Shown one piece after another: positions 38,912-46,724 of a DNA stretch of 64,000 nt. The notes below the pieces were generated by a model that was given only the letters and a program-made list of their open reading frames with translations, did not search any database and was not told the origin of the DNA. The DNA is taken from assembly GCF_009557055.1 (NCBI RefSeq), contig NZ_CP045649.1:1587501-1651500 (forward strand), written 5' to 3'. The position numbers and the translations under genes are program-made. Within the stretch, counting starts at the first letter, position 1. Every line of letters starts with the position of its first letter. This DNA comes from Nocardioides sp. dk884 (lineage in GTDB: Bacteria > Actinomycetota > Actinomycetes > Propionibacteriales > Nocardioidaceae).

Positions 38912-40294
38912 CTAGCCGATGCGCTGGGCCCGGCCGAGCAGACCCTGGGGACGGATGAGCAGGACGATGATGAGGACGGCGAGCGCGCCGACGTACTTGA
39001 GCTCGGCGGGCACGAAGAGCGTGGAGACCTCGACGAAGATGCCGATCACGAAGGCGCCGATCATCGCGCCCCAGATGGTGCCGAGGCCACCGAGCACGAC
39101 CGCCGCGAAGATCAGCAGGAGCAGCTTGAAGCCGATCTGGAAGTCGAAGCCCTGGGTGACGCCGAGGAGCGCCCCGGACATGGAGGCCAGGGCGACGCCG
39201 ACGGTCCACACCAGCGCGATCACCCGCTGCACGTTGATGCCCGAGGAGGCCGCGAGGCCCGGGTTGTCGGCGACCGCGCGGGTGGCCTTGCCCATCCGGG
39301 TCATCTGGATCAGCAGCGAGACCGCGACCAGGACCACCAGGCCGGCCACCACGACGATCATGTCGCGCGGGGTGACGAGCAGCGGCCCGATCTCCCAGGG
39401 GGTGCTGGCGGAGTACTGGCTGTAGTTGTGGTTCGAGCCGCCCGCGATGTACTGGTAGACGCTGCGCAGGAAGATCGACAGACCGATGCTGACGATCATC
39501 ATCGCGATGACGCCGGTGCCGCGGATGCGCAGCGGGCGCCACAGGGCGCGGTCGTTGAGGTAGCCGAACAGGCCGCCCGCGACGAACGCGACGACCACGC
39601 CGACGATGACGGTGACGTCCCAGCCGGTCCCGGGGATCGTGATCGCGCCCGGGAGCAGGTCGATGCCCCAGGCGACCAGGGCGCCGAAGGTGACCAGCTC
39701 GCCGTGGGCGAAGTTGGTGAGCCCGGTCGTGCCGAAGATCATCGACAGACCCAGGGCCGCCATCGCCAGGCAGACCGAGAACACCAGGCCGCCGACGGCG
39801 AGCTGGAGGCCCCGGGTGAACTTGCCGGCGGACTCCGGGAGCGCGTCACCGATCGGGAACGTGACCGTCTGGTCGCTGGTGGTGTCGAAGTTGACGGTGA
39901 GCTCCACCTGGTCGGGGTTCCGCAGGTCCGAGCCCTCGGGGAGGGTGTCCTCGTCGATGCGGATGGTGAAGTCCTTGCCGAGGTTCGACAGCGGCTCGCC
40001 GGGCAGCGCCACGTCGAAGACGCCGCTCTCGTTGGTCTCGACGGTCTCGATCGTCTCGCCCGCGGCGTCCACGACCGTCACCGTCACGCCGGGGACCGGA
40101 GCCGGGGGGTCCTCGCGCTGGTCGCGCAGGCAGCCCTTGAGGTGGATCTCGGGGTCGTCGTTCGGTTGGAACTGACAAGCGGCGGGCTCTTCGGCCGCCC
40201 GAGCAGGCGAGGCGCCGGCTCCCAGGAGCAGGACCATCAGCGCGACCAGCAGTGCGCCGGTCACCGCCGCGACCTGCGTGACTCGGGTGTGCAT
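38912..40294 (-). CDS. livH: LivH permease with an extra exported N-terminal domain
   Basis: A 460-aa protein against the usual 290-310. Residues 1-33 are a signal peptide (SPARAAEE cleavage region). Residues about 35-150 form an exported domain with two cysteines (40 and 55), PGVTVTVVDAAGE and ESGVFDVALPG, which look like a carboxypeptidase-regulatory or Cna-B-type beta-sandwich. From residue 162 a full LivH permease follows, with MIFGTTGLTNFAHGELV and the loop TRMGKATRAVADNPGLAASSG. First gene of livH-M-G-F. Confidence 0.92.
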   Translation of the reverse strand: MHTRVTQVAAVTGALLVALMVLLLGAGASPARAAEEPAACQFQPNDDPEIHLKGCLRDQREDPPAPVPGVTVTVVDAAGETIETVETNESGVFDVALPGEPLSNLGKDFTIRIDEDTLPEGSDLRNPDQVELTVNFDTTSDQTVTFPIGDALPESAGKFTRGLQLAVGGLVFSVCLAMAALGLSMIFGTTGLTNFAHGELVTFGALVAWGIDLLPGAITIPGTGWDVTVIVGVVVAFVAGGLFGYLNDRALWRPLRIRGTGVIAMMIVSIGLSIFLRSVYQYIAGGSNHNYSQYSASTPWEIGPLLVTPRDMIVVVAGLVVLVAVSLLIQMTRMGKATRAVADNPGLAASSGINVQRVIALVWTVGVALASMSGALLGVTQGFDFQIGFKLLLLIFAAVVLGGLGTIWGAMIGAFVIGIFVEVSTLFVPAELKYVGALAVLIIVLLIRPQGLLGRAQRIG

Positions 40295-40445
40295 GTGCCT
40301 CCTGGGCCGGGGACGCGGGGAGCGTCGCGTGTGCGGGACGGTGTGGACGCACGGCCGGGCACGGGCCAGCGGCCCACATCCGGTGTGAGGGGCCCCACCT
40401 TAGGGGGATCCGTGTGACACGCGGCGCATTCCCCGGCAACAACAA

Positions 40446-40462
40446 GATCACGATCGGTGATC
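40446..40462. promoter_or_regulatory. Dyad upstream of livH
   Basis: GATCAC-GATCG-GTGATC is a perfect 6+6 bp dyad about 44 bases upstream of the proposed livH -10. Its left arm is part of AGATCACGA, shared with the livK upstream region, so a common regulator is possible. Confidence 0.35.
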
Positions 40463-40519
40463 GGCTCGTGACCTGGCTCACCCGGATCGGTTCCGCGCGC
40501 GGGTGCTGCGCGCGTTCCC

Positions 40520-40582
40520 GCGCAATTGCTGGGAAAAGCACCCGCGCGCCGCCGGGGCCGGTGCTTTTCTGAGCAATTGCGC
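40520..40582. repeat. 23-bp imperfect inverted repeat (stem-loop)
   Basis: Arms 40520-40542 and 40560-40582 pair at 21 of 23 positions around a 17-base GC-rich loop. Each arm contains GCAATTGC, itself palindromic, and the A4GCACC / GGTGCT4 block. The location is 60 bases beyond the DUF554 stop, so it could be a terminator, but the AT-containing arms are unlike the GC-only terminators elsewhere in the window. A dispersed REP-like element is the alternative. Confidence 0.6.
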
Positions 40583-40642
40583 CGAAAAACACCTCCCCCG
40601 GGCCACCGCGCCCCGACCGCGGCCGAGGAGCACCCGCGCCGG

Positions 40643-41389
40643 TCAGGAGAACGCGGCGACCAGGCTCACGAGCAGCGGCGCGATGACGAGCGCGGGCAGC
40701 AGATCGGCGACGGGGACCTCGCGGATGCGCAGCAGGCGCAGCGCGATGCCGATCAGCAGCAGCCCGCCCACCCCGCCCACCGCGGCGAGGTGTGCCTCGG
40801 GCAGCACGTCGCCCAGGCCGAGACCCACCAGCGTGAGCGTGCCCTGCACGACCAGCACGGTGAGCGCGCTGGCCGCGACGCCCCAGCCGAACGACGCGGC
40901 GAACGCGATCGCGGCGAAGCCGTCCAGGGCGGACTTCAAGATCAGCTGGTCGGCGCCGGCGCCGAGGCCGTCGTTGAGGGAGCCCAGGATCGTCAGCGGG
41001 CCCGTGCAGAACAGCAGCGAGGCGGCGACGAAGCCCTGGACGAAGCGCTGTCGCTCGGCGCTCCCGGCCTCGCCGGAGAGCCGGCGCTGGAGGAAGCCGC
41101 CCAGCGCCTCCACCCGCTGCTCGAGGCGCAGCAGACTGCCCACGATCCCACCCAGCAGGACTGCGCCCAGGACGATCAGCAGCGGTGCACTGCTCCCGAC
41201 CTCCGCCTCGAGGGCGGGGGAGAGCACGTCGGCGGCCGTGGTGGCGGCGATCAGCAGGGTGACCAGCCCGAGCCCGTCGGTGACCGCGTCGCGGGTGCGC
41301 TGCGGCAGCCGGTTGCCGAGCAGGACGCCGAGCAGCGAGCCGACCAGCACCGCGACGACGTTGACGGCCGTGCCTGTCCCTGGGATCAC
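40643..41389 (-). CDS. DUF554 membrane protein
   Basis: About 248 aa with seven hydrophobic segments; a YdfK-like DUF554 transporter of unknown substrate. The N-terminal GTAVNVVAVLVGSLLGVLLGN, internal GFVAASLLFCTGPLTILGSLNDGL and LKSALDGFAAIAFAASFGWGV are the conserved DUF554 blocks. The GTG at 41389 has GGAGAGG six to seven bases upstream and is preferred over the GTG at 41398, which would abut that site. Confidence 0.9.
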   Translation of the reverse strand: MIPGTGTAVNVVAVLVGSLLGVLLGNRLPQRTRDAVTDGLGLVTLLIAATTAADVLSPALEAEVGSSAPLLIVLGAVLLGGIVGSLLRLEQRVEALGGFLQRRLSGEAGSAERQRFVQGFVAASLLFCTGPLTILGSLNDGLGAGADQLILKSALDGFAAIAFAASFGWGVAASALTVLVVQGTLTLVGLGLGDVLPEAHLAAVGGVGGLLLIGIALRLLRIREVPVADLLPALVIAPLLVSLVAAFS

Positions 41390-41561
41390 CCGACGCACCT
41401 CTCCTCATCGACCGGGTCGCCCGCCCCTGCGTCCGCACTGGTGTGACTTGGGTGAGCCGGACTGACGCCGAGGCCGGGCTGAGCGTAGTCTCACCTCCCG
41501 GAGGAGGCCTGTACGGGGACTTCGGCCTCCCGACACCCCGAGCCCGGAAGGCGTAGGAACG

Positions 41562-42140
41562 TTGAGCCGTACCCTCGTGTCCCTACGCGCCGCCACCTCC
41601 GGTGACGCGCCGTTCCTCGCCACCCTCTGGCGTGACTCGCTGCGCCGCGGCGACTACGCCGAGCAGGTCGCCGACGTCGAGGCGGTGATCGCCCGGGCCG
41701 CGGACTCCGCCACCATGCGGGTGCTGCTGGCCGAGTACGACGGCCACCCGGCGGGCGCGGTCTGCCTGCGCGTCACCACCAAGTCCATGATCAACCTCGA
41801 GCCGGCCGTGCAGGCGCAGTCCCCGCACGTGCTGCCCGAGTTCCGCCGCCACGGCGTGGGCCGCCAGCTGATGGAGGCCGCCGTGTCGTACGCCGAGGAG
41901 CTGGGCATCGCGCACCTGATGACCGCGGCCGCCTCGGGCTCACGCGACGGCAACCGGTTCATGGCGCGCCTGGCCCTGGGCCCGCAGGCGGTGCTGCGCA
42001 TCGCCCCGACCCAGGTCGTGCGGGCCAAGCTCAACGCCCAGCGTCCGGCCGCCCAGCGCCCGGGTCGTCAGCTGGGCACCGTCCTGGCGGCGCGCCGCTC
42101 GATGCGCCGCTCCCACCCGCCGGTGCCGCAGGACGGCTAG
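41562..42140 (+). CDS. GNAT-family N-acetyltransferase
   Basis: A 192-aa acetyltransferase. Acetyl-CoA motif A is HVLPEFRRHGVGRQLMEAAVSYAEELG-like, with the R/Q-x-x-G-x-G core RRHGVG at about residues 98-103. The last 45 residues are Arg/Pro-rich and basic. TTG at 41562 is the only start giving the RAATSGDAPFLATLW first strand-helix of the fold. Substrate unknown. Three near-copies of a 10-base unit (CTAGGACCGG) span its stop region, 42138-42166. Confidence 0.85.
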   Translation: MSRTLVSLRAATSGDAPFLATLWRDSLRRGDYAEQVADVEAVIARAADSATMRVLLAEYDGHPAGAVCLRVTTKSMINLEPAVQAQSPHVLPEFRRHGVGRQLMEAAVSYAEELGIAHLMTAAASGSRDGNRFMARLALGPQAVLRIAPTQVVRAKLNAQRPAAQRPGRQLGTVLAARRSMRRSHPPVPQDG

Positions 42141-42156
42141 GACCGGCAAGGACCGG

Positions 42157-42633
42157 CTAGGACTGGCGTGCGGTGCCCAGGCCGACGCGGTCCAGGGGGA
42201 CCAGCGCGCAGGTGATCCGCGAGGTGCAGACCCGCTTGCCGCGCTCGTCGGTGAGCACCACGTCGTAGGACGCCGAGGTGCGCCCGAGGTGGATGGCGGT
42301 CGCCGTACCGGTGATCACGCCGCTGGTCGCCGAGCGGTGGTGGGTGGCGTTGATGTCCACGCCGACCGGCGCCCGGTCGGGGTAGCCGTGCAGGCCCGCG
42401 CCGATGGAGCCGAGGCTCTCGGCGAGCACCACCGAGGCGCCGCCGTGCAGCAGGCCGTAGGGCTGGGTGTTGCCCTCGACCGGCATCGTCGCCACGACGC
42501 GCTCTGCGGAGAGCTCGAGGAGCTCGATGCCCATCTTCTCGTTCAGGGCGCCCATGCCGTGGGGCATGCTCGCGATGTAGTCCTCGACGCTCGGGACGGT
42601 GCTCTGGTGGCTCTCGGCGCTCATGCGCTGCAT
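42157..42633 (-). CDS. PaaI-type hotdog thioesterase
   Basis: A 158-aa hotdog-fold acyl-CoA thioesterase (PaaI/EntH-like). The active-site block is QPYGLLHGGASVVLAESLGS (conserved HGG and following Glu), then GVDINATHHRSATSGVI and VVLTDERGKRVCTSRITC. The second ATG at 42624 (MSAESHQ) is an equally good start. It is divergent from polA across 47 bases and convergent with the GNAT gene. Confidence 0.9.
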   Translation of the reverse strand: MQRMSAESHQSTVPSVEDYIASMPHGMGALNEKMGIELLELSAERVVATMPVEGNTQPYGLLHGGASVVLAESLGSIGAGLHGYPDRAPVGVDINATHHRSATSGVITGTATAIHLGRTSASYDVVLTDERGKRVCTSRITCALVPLDRVGLGTARQS

Positions 42634-42667
42634 TGTTGCCGACGACCGGAGCGTCGGTGCCGCCGGA

Positions 42668-42673
42668 TAGAGT
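42668..42673 (+). promoter_or_regulatory. -10 element of polA (leaderless)
   Basis: TAGAGT lies seven bases before the GTG at 42681; inferred +1 is at or one base before the start codon. Confidence 0.45.
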
Positions 42674-42680
42674 CAGGCGG

Positions 42681-45359
42681 GTGCCTGAGCCGATCACCCC
42701 GCGCCTGCTCCTCCTCGACGGCCACTCGCTGGCCTACCGCGCGTTCTTCGCGCTGCCGGTCGAGAACTTCTCCACCACGACCGGACAGCACACCAACGCC
42801 GTCTACGGCTTCACCTCGATGCTCATCAACGTCCTGCGCGACGAGCAGCCCACCCACGTCGGGGTGGCCTTCGACGTCTCGCGCCAGACCTTCCGCCTCG
42901 CGGAGTACGCCGAGTACAAGGCCAAGCGCGCCAAGACGCCCTCGGAGTTCGGCAGCCAGCTGCCGCTCATCGAGGAGGTCCTCGCCGCCCTGCGGATCCC
43001 GTTCCTGAAGAAGGACGGCTACGAGGCCGACGACATCATCGCCACGCTCACCACCCAGGCGCTCGCCGAGGGCATGGAGGTGCTGATCCTCACCGGCGAC
43101 CGCGACGCCCTCCAGCTGGTGACCGACCGCTCCACGGTGCTCTACCCGATGCGCGGCGTCTCCGACCTGGCCCGGATGACTCCGGCGGCCGTCGAGGCGA
43201 AGTACGGCGTGCCCCCGCAGCGCTACCCCGAGCTGGCCGCGATCGTGGGGGAGACCTCCGACAACCTCCCCGGTGTCCCCGGGGTCGGGCAGGGCTTCGC
43301 CGCGAAGTGGATCAACACCTACGACGGCCTCGACAACGTCATCACCCACGCCGACAAGATCACCGGCAAGAAGGGCGAGGCGCTGCGCGCCCACCTCGGC
43401 GACGTGATCCGCAACCGCCACCTCAACGCCCTGGTCCGCGACCTCGAGCTCGACCTCGGGCCGGCCGACCTCGCGCTGCGGCCGTGGGACCGCCACGAGG
43501 TGCACACGCTCTTCGACGGCCTGGAGTTCCGGGTGCTGCGCGACCGCCTCTTCGAGACGCTCAGCTCGGAGGAGGAGATCGACGAGGCCGGGTTCGAGGT
43601 CGCGATGAGCCGCCCGGGCGCCGGCGAGGTCGGTGCGTGGCTGGCCGAGCACGCCTCCTCCGGCGCGCGCGTCGGCGTGGAGGTCCAGGGCCGGTGGGGC
43701 GCCGGCACCGGCGACGTCGACTCGATCGCGCTCGCCACCCCCGACGGCGCGGCCTGGTTCGCGGTCGCCGACCTCGACACCGCCGACACCTCGGCCCTCG
43801 CCGGCTGGCTGGCCGACGCCGCGCAGCCCAAGGTCCTGCACGACGCGAAGGGGCCCATGCAGGCGCTCGCCGCGTTCGGGATGCCGCTGGCCGGGCTGGC
43901 CCGCGACACCGCGATCTCGGCGTACCTCGCCCGTCCCGACCAGCGCTCCTACGACCTGGCCGACCTGACCGTGCGCTACCTCAAGCGCGAGCTGCGCCAA
44001 GGCAGCGCCGACGAGGGCCAGCTCAGCCTCGACGGTCTCGACGACGGCTCGGCGGGCGAGCTGGAGATGCTGCGCGCGAGCGCTGTCCTCGACCTCGCCG
44101 CCGCCCTCGACGAGGACCTGGAGGAGCGCGGCGGCACCCGGCTGCTCGAGGACATCGAGCTGCCGCTGGTCCACCTGCTCGGCGCCATGGAGCGCACCGG
44201 CATCGCCGTGGACGCCGACCACCTCGAGGCGCTGCAGGAGCACTTCGGTGAGGAGGTCCGCCGCGCCGCGGACGAGGCGTACGCCGTGATCGGCAAGGAG
44301 ATCAACCTCGGCTCGCCCAAGCAGCTGCAGGTGGTGCTGTTCGACGAGCTGGGGATGCCCAAGACCAAGCGCACCAAGACCGGCTACACCACCGACGCCG
44401 ACGCGCTGCAGTCGCTCTACGTCAAGACCGAGCACCCGTTCCTGCTCCACCTGCTGCGCCACCGCGACGTCATCCGGCTGCGCCAGACCATCGAGGGACT
44501 GCTCAAGACCGTCGCCCCCGACGGGCGCATCCACACGACGTTCAACCAGACCATCGCCGCGACCGGCCGGCTCTCCAGCACCGAGCCCAACCTGCAGAAC
44601 ATCCCGGTGCGCACCGAGGAGGGCCGGCGCATCCGTGAGGGCTTCGTGGTCGGCGAGGGCTATGAGTCGCTGATGACGGCCGACTACAGCCAGATCGAGA
44701 TGCGGATCATGGCCCACCTCTCCGGTGATGAGCTCCTGATCGAGGCGTTCCGCTCCGGGCAGGACTTCCACTCGATGACCGCCGCCCGGGTCTTCGGCGT
44801 CCCGGCCGACGAGGTCAGCCCCGAGCAGCGCGCCAAGATCAAGGCGATGAACTACGGCCTGGCCTACGGGCTGTCCGCGTTCGGGCTCAGCCAGCAGCTC
44901 GGGATCGAGCCGGCCGAGGCGCGCGGGCTGATGGAGGAGTACTTCCTCACCTTCGGTGGCATCCGCGACTACCTCGGCGGCGTGGTCGACGAGGCCCGGC
45001 GCACCGGGTTCACCGAGACCATCAAGGGCCGTCGCCGCTACCTGCCGGACCTGACCAGCGACAACCGCCAGCGCCGCGAGATGGCCGAGCGGATGGCGCT
45101 CAACGCGCCGATCCAGGGCTCGGCCGCCGACCTGATCAAGATCGCGATGCTCGAGGTCGACGCCGCGATCGCCGAGGCCGGGCTGCGCTCGCGGCTGCTG
45201 CTCCAGGTCCACGACGAGCTCGTGCTCGAGGTCGCGCCGGGGGAGTGCGAGGAGCTCGAGGCCCTGGTGCGCCGCCACATGGGCGCCGCGGCCGACCTCA
45301 GCGTGCCCCTCGACGTCTCGGTCGGCACCGGTCGCAGCTGGCACGAGGCCGCGCACTAG
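42681..45359 (+). CDS. polA: DNA polymerase I
   Basis: 892 aa, used for Okazaki fragment maturation and repair. The N-terminal 5' nuclease domain (LLLLDGHSLAYRAFF, YEADDIIATL, ILTGDRDALQLV, VGETSDNLPGVPGVG) is intact. The middle domain has the exonuclease fold but lacks the D-x-E and other acids (GVEVQGRWG in place of the first motif), so proofreading is lost, as in mycobacterial PolA. Polymerase motifs A (TADYSQIEMRIMAHL), B (RAKIKAMNYGLAYG, with Tyr at the O-helix selectivity position) and C (LLQVHDELVLE) are intact. GTG 42681 is chosen over TTG 42633. Confidence 0.96.
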   Translation: MPEPITPRLLLLDGHSLAYRAFFALPVENFSTTTGQHTNAVYGFTSMLINVLRDEQPTHVGVAFDVSRQTFRLAEYAEYKAKRAKTPSEFGSQLPLIEEVLAALRIPFLKKDGYEADDIIATLTTQALAEGMEVLILTGDRDALQLVTDRSTVLYPMRGVSDLARMTPAAVEAKYGVPPQRYPELAAIVGETSDNLPGVPGVGQGFAAKWINTYDGLDNVITHADKITGKKGEALRAHLGDVIRNRHLNALVRDLELDLGPADLALRPWDRHEVHTLFDGLEFRVLRDRLFETLSSEEEIDEAGFEVAMSRPGAGEVGAWLAEHASSGARVGVEVQGRWGAGTGDVDSIALATPDGAAWFAVADLDTADTSALAGWLADAAQPKVLHDAKGPMQALAAFGMPLAGLARDTAISAYLARPDQRSYDLADLTVRYLKRELRQGSADEGQLSLDGLDDGSAGELEMLRASAVLDLAAALDEDLEERGGTRLLEDIELPLVHLLGAMERTGIAVDADHLEALQEHFGEEVRRAADEAYAVIGKEINLGSPKQLQVVLFDELGMPKTKRTKTGYTTDADALQSLYVKTEHPFLLHLLRHRDVIRLRQTIEGLLKTVAPDGRIHTTFNQTIAATGRLSSTEPNLQNIPVRTEEGRRIREGFVVGEGYESLMTADYSQIEMRIMAHLSGDELLIEAFRSGQDFHSMTAARVFGVPADEVSPEQRAKIKAMNYGLAYGLSAFGLSQQLGIEPAEARGLMEEYFLTFGGIRDYLGGVVDEARRTGFTETIKGRRRYLPDLTSDNRQRREMAERMALNAPIQGSAADLIKIAMLEVDAAIAEAGLRSRLLLQVHDELVLEVAPGECEELEALVRRHMGAAADLSVPLDVSVGTGRSWHEAAH

Positions 45360-45365
45360 GCACGG

Positions 45366-46655
45366 CTAGGGCGAGGGGGCGGGCGCCTCGGCGGGGCGCT
45401 CGTCCTCGCCGCCGACGCGGCTCATCCGCCACAGGCTCAGCGAGAGCAGCGCCACCAGCAGCACCGCGTCGACGCTGATCACTGTCACGATCAGGCTGTC
45501 GAGGCTGTCCGCGCGCAGGGAGAGCACGACCAGCACGGCGACGGCCAGCCAGATGAGGTACGCCGAGCGGGTGCCCTGGCGCGCGAGCACCGAGTAGACC
45601 AGCAGCTGCAGCATCGCCATCAGCGAGCCCAGCACGGCGAACGCCCAGAGGCGGCCCTCCACGTCGGCGTACTTCTCCCCGCCCACGAAGACCATCGCCA
45701 CGCCGGAGAGCAGCACGGCACCGAGCACCGCGCAGACCGCCAGGACGATCATCAGGCCGAGGCTGCGCAGCAGGGCGAGTCGGCGCTGCCCGGCGGTCGA
45801 CATCGACGGGAACGCGAGCACGACCACGAACTGCGGCAGGAAGAGCACGACCTTGGCCAGGATCAGGCCACTGGCGTAGAGACCGGCGTCGTGGGAGTCC
45901 AGGGCGTTGCGGGCCACCACGATGTCGGTGTTGGACAGCACGTAGAAGGCCAGCAGCGCCACCGAGCTGCGCGTGGCCTCGGCCAGCACGGGGCGCAGGC
46001 TGTTGGCGGCGGAGTGCTCGCCGGGTTCGCGGGGCCGGCGCAGCACGAGCCGGCCCACGACCACGGGGACGAACAGGGCGAGCGCGACGCCGAGCATCGC
46101 ACCGGCCTCGGTCGGGCGGGCCAGCATGCAGACCGAGCCGATCGTGATCCGGCTCAGGCCCATGGCGAGGTAGAGGGCGCCGAGCGCGCCCCAGCGGCGC
46201 TCGCCCTGCAGGATCCCGGCCTGTCCGCCCTGGACGGTCAGCGGTACGGCGGCGATCGCGAGCAGGATCGCCGGGGTGATGGTGTCCAGGCGCAGCACGT
46301 GCCAGATCACCGGCGACACCAGCAGCATCAGCACCCCGAGCCCCAGCGCCGCACGGTAGGTCACCGCCAGCACCACGCGCTCGATCTGGCCCACGTGCTC
46401 AGGCGTTGCGGAGATCCGACGTGCCGCCGTGGCCTGGAGCCCCAGCTGGAGGACCGCCACCACGAGGAGCACGGCCATCAGGCTGGCGACCCCGCCGTAC
46501 TGGTCGGGGCCCAGCAGACGCGCCGCGACCATCTGGAAGGCATAGGTCGAGACGTTCATGACCACGATCGCGACGGCGATGCCCGCCGTCCCGCGCAGCA
46601 GCCCGCGCAGGCCGCCCGCGCGCCCCGACGTGCTCGTGCCCTGGGTCGTCGTCAT
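45366..46655 (-). CDS. Wzx/MATE-like polysaccharide flippase
   Basis: A 429-aa membrane protein of the MOP superfamily with about 12 TM helices. Typical start: VSTYAFQMVAARLLGPDQYGGVASLMAVLLV, i.e. the 'R.lGp..yG..a' motif of O-antigen flippases; NTDIVVARNALDSHDAGLYASGLILAKVV is the second half-repeat. It should flip lipid-linked glycans across the membrane. Convergent with polA (6-base gap) and divergent from the AftD-like gene, so it opens the envelope glycan locus. Confidence 0.88.
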   Translation of the reverse strand: MTTTQGTSTSGRAGGLRGLLRGTAGIAVAIVVMNVSTYAFQMVAARLLGPDQYGGVASLMAVLLVVAVLQLGLQATAARRISATPEHVGQIERVVLAVTYRAALGLGVLMLLVSPVIWHVLRLDTITPAILLAIAAVPLTVQGGQAGILQGERRWGALGALYLAMGLSRITIGSVCMLARPTEAGAMLGVALALFVPVVVGRLVLRRPREPGEHSAANSLRPVLAEATRSSVALLAFYVLSNTDIVVARNALDSHDAGLYASGLILAKVVLFLPQFVVVLAFPSMSTAGQRRLALLRSLGLMIVLAVCAVLGAVLLSGVAMVFVGGEKYADVEGRLWAFAVLGSLMAMLQLLVYSVLARQGTRSAYLIWLAVAVLVVLSLRADSLDSLIVTVISVDAVLLVALLSLSLWRMSRVGGEDERPAEAPAPSP

Positions 46656-46709
46656 CCGGCGAGCCTAGACAGTCGCGACACACCGCGACGCGGGTGGCCG
46701 GGTTGGACA

Positions 46710-46715
46710 TAGAGT
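46710..46715 (+). promoter_or_regulatory. -10 element of the AftD-like gene
   Basis: TAGAGT lies nine bases before the ATG at 46725, so the leader would be only about three bases. The box is identical to the polA one. Confidence 0.4.
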
Positions 46716-46724
46716 GGCGCCGCC

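Larger units (their letters stand above)
40295..40642. other. Intergenic region between livH and the DUF554 gene
   Basis: No gene seen. Read on the minus strand it holds the livH control region. A TAAGGT -10 candidate lies at 40402-40397, giving a leader of about 96 bases. Two dyads are upstream of it: CGTGT-G-ACACG (40413-40423) and GATCAC-N5-GTGATC (40446-40462). A large inverted repeat lies at 40520-40582. Confidence 0.45.

Noticed and set aside
42136-42170. Three near-copies of CTAGGACCGG at the end of the GNAT gene
   Set aside because: Only about 30 bases long and located at a gene end; more likely replication slippage than a functional repeat.
42621-45356. 911-codon open frame antisense to polA
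   Set aside because: Same GC-driven shadow; no recognisable motif, and the PolA motifs on the plus strand are complete.
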